NCBI GenBank assembly: GCA_015680685.1
Contig: MNCI01015515.1
Location: forward strand, 28,697-74,506
Reading direction: 5' to 3'
DNA: 45,810 nucleotides
Origin: Gnetum montanum
Taxonomy: Eukaryota; Streptophyta; Gnetopsida; Gnetales; Gnetaceae
Of this stretch, positions 33,841 to 44,474 are shown in pieces. A program made the translations under genes and the position numbers. The notes below the pieces were generated by a model. The model worked only from the letters and a program-made list of their open reading frames with translations, was not told the DNA's origin and did not search any database. Within the stretch, counting starts at the first letter, position 1, and each line of letters starts with the position of its first letter.

Positions 33841-33869
33841 GTGAGGAAGTGTGAATAGAAGTATCTCTT

Positions 33870-36026
33870 GGAGAGATCAGATGTTGAATATAGTATCCAT
33901 ATGGATCAAGCTACTTGTATGGATGTTTTTGCCATGGAAGTGGTATTCCCCATGATTATGGTTGTTGCCACTATTGGTAGTATTGCTCTTACGATTGAGG
34001 ATAAGCCTTAGATAATGTGTTTGTTGGTAGGGTTGTTAAAAATTACCTTGTGGATGAGGTGACCATCTAGGCATTTGTTTCTTAACAATTTTTACATTAA
34101 TTATGTGTGCCACAAACTCTGGTAAGTAGGCCATAATAGTGCAACATCCCTTAGGATGTTCATACTAGCATAATTTTCATCCTTCATAATCCTCTATACT
34201 AGAGTCTATTAATTCCTCTACTACTACAAATTTTCCTTTATTAATGTAGTTCTCTCATCCATTGTCTCTTCTTCTCTCTTTATCTTTGCTTCTCTTTAAA
34301 GCTTGTTCTATCTTTTCTTTTACTATCTTTAGTGTTGTAGAAAACTTTTCATCTATCAAATCCCATATTTTCTCTACATTTGTTGCTATGTCATTAACTA
34401 ATTTTTGGGTTGTTAGAGTCTTCCGTTGGATTATATCTTCTAAAATTTATTCTTCTTGTAACTCACATAGTCTTACATCATTTTTCATTATCACTAGATC
34501 TCTATTATATTCTTTTGTTGATTCTATTTTTCTTAGCTCTCCTTCTTCTTTTTTCACTTGGTCAATAAGTCTTTGAATTCAATGAGTTATCATTTTAGAC
34601 AACCAGCCTTAAGCATACACCCTAAGAGTGTCTCTAGTCTTGTTTCATAGTCCATTGATGATATGTTGTAGTTTCTTCCTTTAACAAAATCCATGGACTC
34701 GATACCTATGTAATAGTAAATAGTATCTACTCATTACTGTATCAAGGGATTCATGTGTCCCTTGTTTCCATCCTTTTATCTATTTTCTCAAGTTAGACAC
34801 TCTAGAATAAGTTTGATACTTATTGTTAAAGAGCCCTAGCATGGTACCCCCATCTTTGAAATGATTCTGATGTTAAGGATCTGTACCAGTTCTTTTCTTC
34901 CTTTATGAGTGTTCTAAATAACTTCAATAATCATTTTTGATATTTTGCAAGGCATAGCCATCATGGAAGGCTTAGAGATGGTGTTGTGGATTTGCATTAT
35001 ATTTGCCTTCAAATTTTGGAATATTTTTCATATCTAATTGCTTGATGCGACTTTTCCTTATGTGCCTAGTAGGAATATACATAGCTTTCCTGCTATTGAT
35101 CATAGTTTGAGTGGCCAGTAGGGGTTCTTCATAATATTTAGGTTTTTGAGATTTGTTGTAGTAGTAACCCCTTTGATGCTCATGATACTCTCTTTCTTCA
35201 ATCTTGATCCTATCTCTTTGTTCATGATGATTATCTTTCTCTTCATCAAGATGCCTTCTTCAATGTTCATACCTCTCATGATCTCTTTGTCTTTTCTCAT
35301 CATAGTTCCTCAATCTTTGTTCTCTCTTATAAAAAATTATAGACAAATTAGAGGAAGAAGATGAAGGAGTTAGAGAATGGTATTAACTAGTCTTCTTTCT
35401 ATGACTCCTTGATCCGTCCCTTTTTGATTCAATGAAGATCTTAGGCCTTAAATTTGACCTATGTTTAGAGTTTTTCCTATCTCTTCTAGGGGTTTCTACA
35501 AGAGGTTAATGCAATTTTATCTTAATGGGATCTTCAATGTGGATGAATGGTGTTTGAGAGTGGGACCCATGAGTTTGATAAAACTTCTTAGTTTGGAATA
35601 TGACATCTTCTTTTTCTTCTAGGACAACAATTTAATATGCTTTCTTTCCCTTATTGTGCTTATGTCATATCTTCATGATGACATCCCTTCTTGCTTGATC
35701 TTTCGTTGATTAGTATGAACTAGTCATGTATTTGGTGATGTGGTAGCCTTCTTGTACATGGCCATAATTTGACCTCATAAGGATTATTTGAAGCATAGAT
35801 GGTGTTAAACATTCTAGGGTCAAAACAATGTTTCCCATAAGTCTCTCCATCTAAGTTGTTCATGCTAGTGTAAAACAAATGTAAAGTTAGAATAGTATAG
35901 ATCCATGTGAGCATAAGAAATTCTAGTTTACATCGACGCACTACAATCTTCTTTATTATAATCCTTGTCATGAATTTCATTAAATTCAGTAGCAAGTAGA
36001 GATTTTTCCTTAGTTGTAGAAGCCAT
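33870..36026 (-). pseudogene. B-type gag copy at the 5' end of element C
   Basis: Starts MASTTKEKSLLATEFNEI and aligns from there to about 34118 with the gag of B (20384 to about 18486), including the coiled-coil section, RDNG-rich tail and knuckle remnant YEHPKGC. It then continues into a Pro/Tyr/His-rich region (NNHNHGEYHFHGKN, PYGYY-like) that B lacks. Many stops. The junction with LTR-C2 is identical in position to that between LTR-C1 and gag of B. Confidence 0.65.
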
Positions 36027-36043
36027 ATTAAATGTTTGATGCT

Positions 36044-36876
36044 TGATAAGCAGCAGAGTAGACCCTATGCCCAACAATACAAATCACAAGTGTTCACTAG
36101 TGATCCAGTTGATTTCCATGGACTTTAGCTCTTTAAATGCCAATAGTAAAGATAGTAACTTATAGGCATGATTATTGTCTTCCTAGCTACACTTGTGTAA
36201 GTGCAAGCATATGGTTAAGTGGATCCAAGGCACATGATTTGTATGAATTTTGTATTTTTATCTAAGTATCCTAAGTGTAAGATAAATTAGTTAATTAATA
36301 ATTAATCTAGGTAATTATCTAATTTTCTAGCTTGTGTCCTAGCATAAGTATCTGATCCCACCTTTTGTACACATCCTGAACATGTTACAATGCTACTGGG
36401 TTACCAAGTGATAGCATCACTGGGATTACCAAGTGTTAATGTTATGCTCAAGACAATCATACTAATGCATATTAATTAAGTGCATTTATTAATTAACTAG
36501 AACATGGAAAGTAAAGTGCATGAAGAATAAATTGCGTAAAGTGAACATTAATCTATTTCCAAGTATGTAAGGTTTATTACGAATCTCGTCTTTATTGTCA
36601 TCACAACAATGTGTCCAGGTACATTGGTGCTTAAATAATGATTCGTACAATCTTTGACTCCTACTACAGTAGTTAGAAAATATTCTAACTACTTTGGAAA
36701 GAAAATGCAAGAACTTCCCTAAGATATTGGCTAATTGATGCCATAAATGTGATGGGTATGCACATTTATATAGGCAGATCCAAACGACACATCAACATAT
36801 ATGTGTCGATGCATCAAAACATGCGTCGAAAATGTCAACAAGCATTTGTTGACATAGCCCAATTTGTGATTTATCA
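36044..36876 (-). repeat. 5' LTR of element C
   Basis: 833 bp; minus-strand start TGATAAATCACAAATTGGG, TATA-like CTATATAAATG at 36773-36763, paired motifs at 36396-36410 and 36419-36434. ATGCT occurs directly on both sides (36039-36043 and 36877-36881), so by itself it also looks like a solo LTR. See the finding on its history. Confidence 0.72.
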
Positions 36877-36986
36877 ATGCTTGAGTGTGTACTTTTGAGA
36901 AAATTATTTTAGGTGTGAAAAATATGCTTGATAATACATGATATAGCAAACTTTAAAAAATTAGCTAACTAGCAAAGATTGATACA

Positions 36987-37004
36987 TCCCTCACAATGGT
37001 GCCA
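36987..37004 (-). other. Primer binding site of element B (tRNA-Asp type, decayed)
   Basis: Minus-strand TGGCACCATTGTGAGGGA lies next to the LTR-B end. It is close to the site of element A with further transitions. The B leader continues to 36882, where C is inserted. Confidence 0.68.
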
Positions 37005-37005
37005 A

Positions 37006-38722
37006 TGATGAGTGGTTCGGTATTCCAACACTCAATCATACAAGTCATGAGTGTTCACATGTGACCTAATCATAATTCTTAGATGGACAATGTAAATATA
37101 CTAGTAGTTGATGTTCTATTTGCAATCATTGTCTTCTCACGTAGAGTTAGCGAAGTGCAAGTTGTATGGTTTAACTCTTAGTGAGGTATATGATATGATG
37201 ATGTTATTTGACTCAAATTAAAAATAAGTGCTATCATGGTAAAAAGGATGATAAAGTCTAAGTTTAAGTGGAATAGAAATGTAAATCTACTCTAGCCTAT
37301 GATGATAAGTATCGATTTTGGGCTTGTCATAGACGTCCTAGTCTAATGTAACCATTACTAGGATTACCAAGTGAATTCACTACTGAGTGAATCAAGTAAA
37401 TTCACTATTGGGTTACCAAATAGTTGCATGTTCCACTCGAAACTAGTTGCACTTGTACCACCTTATTAAAGAACATTGAAAAAGTAAAGTGCTTAGAAAA
37501 TATAAAAGACTTAAATAAAGTAAACATGTTGAAAAGTAATATTAAACTAAGTGAAATGTTGTTGATGTAAAGCTTACCTCAATAGACTCCAAAAGGATCC
37601 ATTCCATAAGCCTTCTAAGCAAAATTCAACTTAGCAGTAAGAACAAGATAATGAATTGGAGAAAATTCCCCTTTTTAGAAGAAAACCCTCAATATGCAGA
37701 GAATTACATAATAAATAAGAAGCTAAGCTCAACTCAAACCTCTCTCAAGGATTTTAGAGGCCACATGTTCTCTTTCAATCCTTAATTGCTCACAATGGAG
37801 CTAAAGCTCAAGACAAGATACTTATAAGAGATTCTCCTAACCTCTCTAAAGTGTTATCCCTTACCTCTCACTTAAACACTTCTTGCACAAGCTCTCAAGA
37901 GACTTCTCAAATCTCTCTCTCTTACTCTTTCTCAAGACTTGGACTCTTATTTATAGCTTCTTGATGTGACCTTTCATCTTCCCTTCAATCTGCCATTTGA
38001 TTTGATATCTATTAAAATGTGCATTATACATCTAAAGGAAACAGTAGATGTCTATCTCGAATGTAGACATGCTAGAGTAGACATCTTCTAGTAGATGTCT
38101 TGGCTTAGACATCTATGAGAAACAGTAGATGTCTAATATGCAGTATAGACATCAAACTGTCAATGTAGACATCTATCTTGCTAGGGTGAAATTTAAAAAT
38201 GCTTGTTTTGAGGGTTGGAATCTCTGGACAACTACAAACAAGTCCCCATAGCCCCTGAAACCTTCTAGACTTATCAAAATAAATCCAAAACACCCCCAAC
38301 TATGGAAAAACACCTTGGAATCATTATCAAAAGGTCAACACAAGAAGACACACACAAACAACATACACACATACCCAAGATACATTGAGGATTACACAAG
38401 GGGTGGGTGATGTCCTCATCAGCTGTAATGATGAGAAACAATCTCAATCTTTATTGTCGATCATGAATTATGTCCAGGAATAATCCACTCGAATAAAGAC
38501 TCCATACAACTATTAATCACCACACTATGAGCACTCACTCTAACCCTAACTCTAAGCTACAAAAACAAATAGCAAAAGTCTAGCTAAGTGTTGGTGAAAG
38601 TTGCTATTTCGATGCAACAGTGGGTTAGTATTTATAGGCATGACCATAGCCTACTACATTGCATCTACGATGACATATGCAAAGCTATAGTATCGTAGGC
38701 TACATAATCACATGTTTTATCA
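37006..38722 (-). repeat. 5' LTR of element B, interrupted by insert D
   Basis: Minus-strand start TGATAAAACATGTGATTATG and end CCACTCATCA, next to the primer binding site. TATAAATAC near 38638-38628; paired motifs at 37358-37372 and 37407-37421. About 850 bp without insert D. Right flank GTTAT. Confidence 0.75.
37563..38422 (-). repeat. Insert D: solo-LTR-like element in LTR-B
   Basis: 860 bp absent from the other LTR-B copy. It runs TGATGTAAAGC to GTCCTCATCA (plus view), with flanks GTTGT (37558-37562) and GCTGT (38423-38427), a 5-bp duplication with one mismatch. On the minus strand it has TATAAATAAG at 37955-37946. It lacks the TTACCAAG pair, so it belongs to another family. No coding content. 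Confidence 0.68.
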
Positions 38723-38804
38723 GTTATATTTTTTTATAATTCTTTGAATACATTGTCTTTAGGTGATGATCCTTTTTATCATCTATAATTCTTTAATAAC
38801 AATG

Positions 38805-39165
38805 AGGTGTTAGCTTAGTGATACAAGTTTAGGCCTAGTAACCCTAGGTCATAGGTTCGATTTTACTAGATAGCATCGAGTTATAAACTTCTATAAATCT
38901 TAGAGTGTGCCTATGTTTCATTAATTTCAAGTTCCAACATCCTCCCACCCCTGCTATTGCCCCACATCGCCACCTTGCCCCACCATTGTCCTTCCCCAAT
39001 CTAAAATTATTTAATGCTCATCCACCAACCTCCTAGGACCCTACCTTAACAAGATGAGCATTGAGTCTCTAGGCAATGATCTTTTTTATCATCTTAGGGT
39101 ATACCTATAGTCAAATTATTTCAAGTTCCAATCTATCCTCATCGTAACAAAAATATTGATTAATA
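38805..39165 (+). repeat. tRNA-like SINE candidate
   Basis: A box-A-like TTAGCTTAGTGATACAAG near 38811 is followed about 40 bp later by a box-B-like AGGTTCGATTTT near 38855, the spacing of a Pol III promoter in tRNA-derived SINEs. It cannot be folded into a full tRNA. Ends and target-site duplication are not clear. Confidence 0.4.
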
Positions 39166-39604
39166 GTAATTAATGGATGGCAAACACTATAAAGGCTAGA
39201 GTTAACATGCAACTCCAGCACTATGATAATTAAACTACATACATATTCCAATTCTAGTCCACCCATCTTTAGTTTCTAGCTATAGTTTTTTTGTCATTGG
39301 AAAACTAGCATACACATGTCCACAATGATAAGGTACCTTCATTTTACACATTTTTAGAAGTAACAAACTTTAATTTTTAGTGGTTAAATCATTTGAATTT
39401 GTATAAATTGTATAAATCAAATGTTTAAGGCTAATGGTATAAAAAAGGATGTCAAATTCTTGTACAATGTTTTTTAATGGTATTTTTAAGTAAACATAAA
39501 CTTAATCTATAGTGGCTAGGTCACAACAACAATTAATAATAAAAATTCTAAATACATGTTCTAACAATAAATGAAAAGCCTTCATAATGCTAGAGATATC
39601 AAAC

Positions 39605-39925
39605 ACTTATGAATAAGGATCATCACCCAAAGGCCTAATGCTCATCCACCTAAGACGAGGTCCTAGAAGGGTTGATAGATGAGCAAAAACCTAACCTCTT
39701 TCAAGTGGCTCCACTGAGGCTCAAACCCAAATCTTACGACTTAAGAAACACCTTACTATTACTCCAAGTGGTGGTTCCTTAATGCTATCCCACCAAGTAG
39801 GGTCTTAGGAGGGTTAGTAGATGGGCAAAAGCCTAACCTCTTCAAGTGGCTACACCTAAGCTCAAACTCAAGTGTTCAATTTGAGAAACAAACACCTTAT
39901 CATTACTCTAAATGATGCTCCCTAT
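39605..39925 (-). repeat. Two tandem copies of a SINE-like repeat
   Basis: Copies at about 39620-39774 and 39785-39918 share, on the plus strand, TAGGAGGGTT/TAGAAGGGTT, GATGAGCAAAA/GATGGGCAAAA and CCTAACCTCTT, then AAGTGGCT. On the minus strand each has a GGGTTTGAGC-like box B and an upstream GTAAGGTGTTT block. It may be related to 39030-39080, which shares CTAATGCTCATCCACC. Confidence 0.4.
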
Positions 39926-41319
39926 CAAGCACCTATGAATAATAAAGCAAAATACAAAGGTTGATACTTCGCTAAAGGTTTCTGTTGCTATATTGAAATT
40001 TATGTTTCCATATTTTAAGTCCAAATCACATATATTGAAAGTGATGTGAACATTGTTAGAGCAAAACTATCCTCCCAACTAACAATTAATTTTCCTCTTT
40101 TTAGTTTTTTAAAATAATTTTGATGTTCTCTATTTAATATTAAATTTGCCATGTATTTTTGAATTTTTTTGATTTTTAGGTTTTTATTTTTTTATTTTTT
40201 TTGCTTATTATCAATGTTATTTTTGATATCATGCATGGCATCTACTCTTGAAGGTTCATTTTTTTCTTATTATCAATATTATTTTTTATATCACATAATA
40301 AAATTAGGATAGCAAACATTGGTTTAGAATGCATAGCCCATAAGTTTTTCTAAACATTGTTTGGCCAACCCATAAGTTATTCTAGTCAGCATTGTTTCCT
40401 CAGGATTTTTCGTGGCTGATACCCATGGGTGAAGCTTCATGATGCAATGTTTATAAAATATCACATTTTTATTTTAAATCAGCGAAAAGTTATTATTATT
40501 TCCCACAAAAGGCTCCAAAGAAGAAGAGGTGTTATAAACCTGAAGAGCAATCACCATATGATTAATGGCAATATTATTTATTGTTGAAGTCTGTGATGCT
40601 TGGGTAAATCAATATTTTAAAGAAGTTGCATGCTAAGATGTACAAGCGAATTTATTACATCACATTGTATCGTCGAAACCTGTAGGTTGAAATTTTCGAT
40701 AAGGATCAGAATTAAAAACGCATTTCAGAATAAGTTCAACCACATTCCAGAGTTCTTCCTGTAGAAACAAAGAAATACCCTTATCCTTGTTTTTAAAGGA
40801 CAATGAACAGTACTTTGATAACAAAACTTTTTTTTTTCCCTGTGGAAAATGAGGAAAACCCAGGATTCCAACAGGCAATACTGAGGTACAAACAAAAGAA
40901 TTCTTTTGTGGTCTGATTCACAAGGCAAATTGCTCAATTTATGATCTGATTCAAAAAGCAAGTAGCTCAATTTAGTTGAATTTTGCAGCTTCACATTCGA
41001 TTACGGTTTGGAGACGGTTTCATTCTTTTGCTGAAAATTTTTTAACAACATTTCTCTCGAGATGTGCAAAGATGCCGTGCATTGGTAATTTGGTAATGGT
41101 TAATTGAGGGTCTTATAACTATCGAGATCACCTAAACTCTCAAAATATGAGAGCTGTTTACTGTTGCTCATACAGTTTTAGCTTCTTCAGCTGTATTACT
41201 TCCCGTACTGCTGCTCTTTCGTTTGGATACTTTGAAAAGTTATATTTTCTATCTGGAATATGTATTCCTTGAATGACTTGTAATTCTTACTATTTAAAAG
41301 AAATTTCAGTTTTTAAAGG
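39926..41319. other. AT-rich intergenic DNA, nothing recognised
   Basis: T-rich runs near 40150-40260 and short spurious open frames. I see no gene, LTR border or RNA gene here. Confidence 0.5.
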
Positions 41320-41385
41320 TTTTATGGGGTGCCCCTCCAAAACCATCAATAAGTTTTATGGTGCGCCTCCAAAACCATCAGTGAG
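41320..41385 (+). repeat. Two tandem copies of a 33-bp sequence
   Basis: TTTTATGGGGTGCCCCTCC at 41320 and TTTTATGGTGCGCCTCC at 41354, each followed by AAAACCATCA. Unknown role, downstream of the quinone reductase gene. Confidence 0.7.
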
Positions 41386-41415
41386 CAAATCAATGTTGCT
41401 GGTTCAAAATTCAAA

Positions 41416-41421
41416 TTTATT
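41416..41421 (-). terminator. Possible poly(A) signal of the quinone reductase gene
   Basis: AATAAA on the minus strand, about 310 bases beyond the stop codon. Another AT-rich candidate (ATTTTATTTTATAA) lies about 35 bases beyond the stop. Confidence 0.35.
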
Positions 41422-41424
41422 AGC

Positions 41425-41661
41425 ATGAAAAAAACATTCGATTCAATATACCAATTAATCCCTGAAATTTTATATTCTGTAAACAATGGAACAACAATCG
41501 AAGTCAAACGACCTTCTGATCACCATACATCAAAAAGAATTTTGAGAAATGAACCCTGCATTCAAACCCTAGAGAAGACGATACAAGATGGAAAAACCCA
41601 TGTTATTGAATTCAGCAAAAGCACACATCCAGGCTGGTTGAAAGCATGCTATACCGCCTGA
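41425..41661 (+). CDS. Small unrecognised ORF (78 aa)
   Basis: ATG at 41425 to TGA at 41661, with KRPSDHHTSKRILRNE in the middle and PGWLKACYTA at the end. No signal peptide, membrane segment or known motif. It converges on the 3' end of the quinone reductase gene, 66 bp from its stop codon, and overlaps its probable 3' untranslated region. It may well be a chance frame. Confidence 0.15.
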   Translation: MKKTFDSIYQLIPEILYSVNNGTTIEVKRPSDHHTSKRILRNEPCIQTLEKTIQDGKTHVIEFSKSTHPGWLKACYTA

Positions 41662-41727
41662 AATTATTTGGATGAACAAAATTATAAAATAAAATTCCTA
41701 CTGTAGCAGCAAACCTTTCCTATAACA

Positions 41728-43466
41728 CTAGGCACTGCCTTTCAACTTCTTTGCAATGTTAGCAATGTGTTTGCCTTGGTGAAAAGCTTGCTCCAATTCC
41801 AATTTGCTTGGCTGACGGGTACCATCACCAGCATAAGTTCCAGCACCATATGGACTCCCACCCTTAACTTGTTCCATCTTGAACATTCCAGCGCCAAAAG
41901 TATAGCCAATTGGAACATAGATCATTCCATGGTGAACTAACTGTGTAATGGCTGTCAATCTAGAGGAAATTTGAGAGAGAAAAACAAACGCAAATTTACA
42001 ACTGCCTCCATATTGGGGAAAGATACACGCAGCACAAATTTAGAAGCAAATAGAACATCTATTAGCACTATCCTGCCTTGCATGAATATGGCATCAATCG
42101 TGGTCCATATCATTTTAAAAGTTGTTTCTTGATTTCAATCTATAATTAAGAATGTTTTCTGGAATCCAGACTACTATACAGATACATTCAAAGGAACTTC
42201 TCTATTCTTGCTCATAGTTTTTTTTCCCACAAAACTCAAAAAGTCTTGTTCTCAATATGGATTTGGTATTTGTTTTATCACAAGATCCTCTGAGCTGTTT
42301 CTAATTTCTTGGCCAAGTAACCAAACTTCAGAAAACATGTTGGAGCTGATAAATTTATTTCACATATAGGTTCTTAAAATAAAAAACAGAAACAAAAATG
42401 GTCCGACAAGGGGGCAAAACTGGGCATGAAGCCAAACATAATTCAAATAATTAAAATCAAACTTAGTAAACAAGTAAAGAAAAACTCACGGAGTAGTTTC
42501 TTGACCACCACCCTGAGATCCCGTACTGTAAAATATCCCAGCTGGTTTGCCTGCTAATTGCTGGGTACGCCATAAACCACCAGTGGCATCCAGAAAGGCT
42601 TTAAATTGAGCTGCCATCATACCAAACCTTGTCGGGAAGCCAAATATGAGAGCATCAGCATCGGCAAGCTGCTGGGGTTGTATGACTGGTGCATCAGACT
42701 TTGGTGGAGCATTCATTTTGAGCAACACCTCTTCTGGAAGTGTTTCTGGAACCTGCAAATACAGGATCTGTCTTTAAGAAAAATATCTTACTATGCTAAA
42801 AATTATTTACAATAATCTGCCCAATTATTAGCTGTGAAACAACCCACAGCATAAGGTTACCCTCATTTTTTATACATATGAAGTTACATAGGTAATGCTT
42901 CATAAGTCACCCATATATATAGGTTAACTATACCAGCTACCCACTATCATTTGATTTTATTATGTAGTTCCATTTGTCCCATGAAATACCCAGGCATAAA
43001 CATGCATGTGGTATCATTCGTTTGTTTACAGACCAAACAAAAGGTTATTAAGTCATTCTACGTTTAACCATGAGAGAGAGCAAACTTTTTACTTCCTCTG
43101 TCTTCATCCAGCAACTTATATCAAAAAAGAAAGCAAGACAGCTGATTGCAAGAATCAAAACATAAAAGACAATATTGCACTTCTCATTTGCAAGCAAAAG
43201 CACAAACTCAAGAAATTGGAGCTGCATGCTCAAGGCAACAAATCATATGTTTTGATATGTAAGGCAACATACCATCTGTTTCTTTGTATAGCTTATGAAT
43301 GCAAAATTTTAATGCCCAGAGCTCATTTAACTGCATTAAATATAACTTGACAAACAAGGTCAGAACAAGAACCTGCCACAGTGTAGCTTCTACTCCTTCC
43401 ACTGAATCTGCACCCTTTTTTATCTCTTCCGCGAGTTTTAAGACGTGCCCATACATGGAATAGTAC
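41728..43466 (-). CDS. FQR1: NAD(P)H:quinone oxidoreductase, FQR1/WrbA-type, exons 2-4
   Basis: Flavodoxin-like FMN enzyme that reduces quinones by two electrons, protecting against semiquinone radicals; plant members are cytosolic or plasma-membrane associated and some are auxin-induced. Exons: 43466-43373, 42752-42490 and 41959-41728, with GT/AG borders and consistent phases, ending KKLKGSA-stop (TAG at 41730-41728). Visible product 195 residues. [20 protein letters not shown] is the start of the flavodoxin phosphate-binding region. [33 protein letters not shown] and [18 protein letters not shown] are WrbA-family signatures. The family is about 200 residues, so only about 8 N-terminal residues (MAxKVYIV-like) are missing. 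They should lie in a tiny first exon ending in phase 2, not found up to 45810. No stops or shifts: probably functional. Confidence 0.92.
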
Positions 43467-44474
43467 CTGAATCCATTGAAAAGAAAAGTATTGAAAGCAT
43501 TGACAATTAAATAAGATACAAATAAGCCAAATAGTAGAATTAACTACCACTAAATTCAATGTACGCTTGCTTAAATTAAATAATACATGAAGAAAAAGAT
43601 ATATTACTAGATAAGCCCTGCAACACAAAATGTTGTACCTGAAAGTCACAAATCCTAACTCTTGAACTACAACCAATAGAGTTGAGTCTTCCTCTTTATG
43701 AGTTAAAACGTCCCAGCATTACCCTGAGTAACTAGAATGTCTAGCATTTTACCCTGAGCATATGATAGACTTTCCTCAACTAAATATTATTACCATTCTA
43801 CTAAAGATTGTGGATTTGAATGACCAATAAATTAAATTTGTTTATAAAATGATGTACGATGAGATCTACTTTTTGCAGGTGAACTTCCAGAATGAAATAT
43901 TAATGAAATTCTCCAAGCTTTTTCCTTTAAAACGAACTTGAAAATTCGGGAAGAAATTTGGGTGCAGCTATTCAACATAGTCCGAGGATTCGACACACAG
44001 CAAATTGCAATGCCGCCCTGGAATCTTCTATTGTTTCGCTGAACAATCATGCGTTGACATCTCTTAAATTTATGTCCATATTTTCATACAAACTGAATCA
44101 TAACACATCTGAAATTTAGAATCCAACCAGATCCTAGTTCTTGACTTCTTTGATTCCTTCAAAAAATAACGAATGTATTAACATAAACTCTAAATCCAAA
44201 AAGAAGCTTCGACCTTTGAAGAAGCATGTCTACAGAAATCCTAAAACACAGAATCACACTTCAACGACCCGAAACGGCATGTCTGCGGGATATCAGAGGT
44301 GCTCTGCAAAAAGGACCGCTCAAGATGCCAGAAATTGTGCCCGTTCAGGCATTAACTAAGGCAAACACACGGGGAATGAAATCGGGTACCCAATGATGGA
44401 AAGAGAGAAATTTATAACCATCGACAAAGTAATTCCGCAAAGAATACGATCCTGGACCAAATATTTCAACATAA
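43467..44474. other. Upstream or first-intron sequence of the quinone reductase gene
   Basis: An AT-rich stretch upstream of exon 2. I searched the minus strand for a codon run fitting K-V-Y-I-V before a GT donor and found none. It is either the first intron, which would then contain the LRR fragment, or the exon has been lost. Confidence 0.45.

Larger units (their letters stand above)
20402..36876 (-). mobile_element. Element C: Ty3-like element nested in B
   Basis: LTRs at 36044-36876 (5') and 20402-21258 (3') enclose gag material (36026-33240), an extra ORF split by element A (32673-31713 and 23388-21505) and a 3' leader. The outer flanks are ATGCT at 20397-20401 and 36877-36881, a 5-bp target-site duplication lying between the primer binding site and gag of B. 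No primer binding site follows its 5' LTR; instead there is a B-type gag leader, again with ATGCT at 36039-36043. The element is therefore a recombinant. No protease, reverse transcriptase or integrase was found. Confidence 0.65.
11156..38722 (-). mobile_element. Element B: outer Ty3/gypsy retrotransposon, host of the nest
   Basis: Minus-strand order: 5' LTR (38722-37006, interrupted by D), primer binding site (37004-36987), leader, element C inserted at ATGCT, then gag (20384 to about 18470), integrase (about 18075-17100), an extra ORF (14740-11976), polypurine tract (11747-11734) and a 3' LTR (11733-11156) whose distal end is missing. Protease and reverse transcriptase are deleted between gag and integrase. 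Every ORF has many stops. Subtracting the inserts leaves roughly 10 kb. The target-site duplication cannot be checked because the left LTR end is truncated. Confidence 0.7.

Noticed and set aside
38811-38870. tRNA gene
   Set aside because: Box-A- and box-B-like sequences are present but no acceptor stem, anticodon arm or full cloverleaf could be formed; treated as SINE-like.
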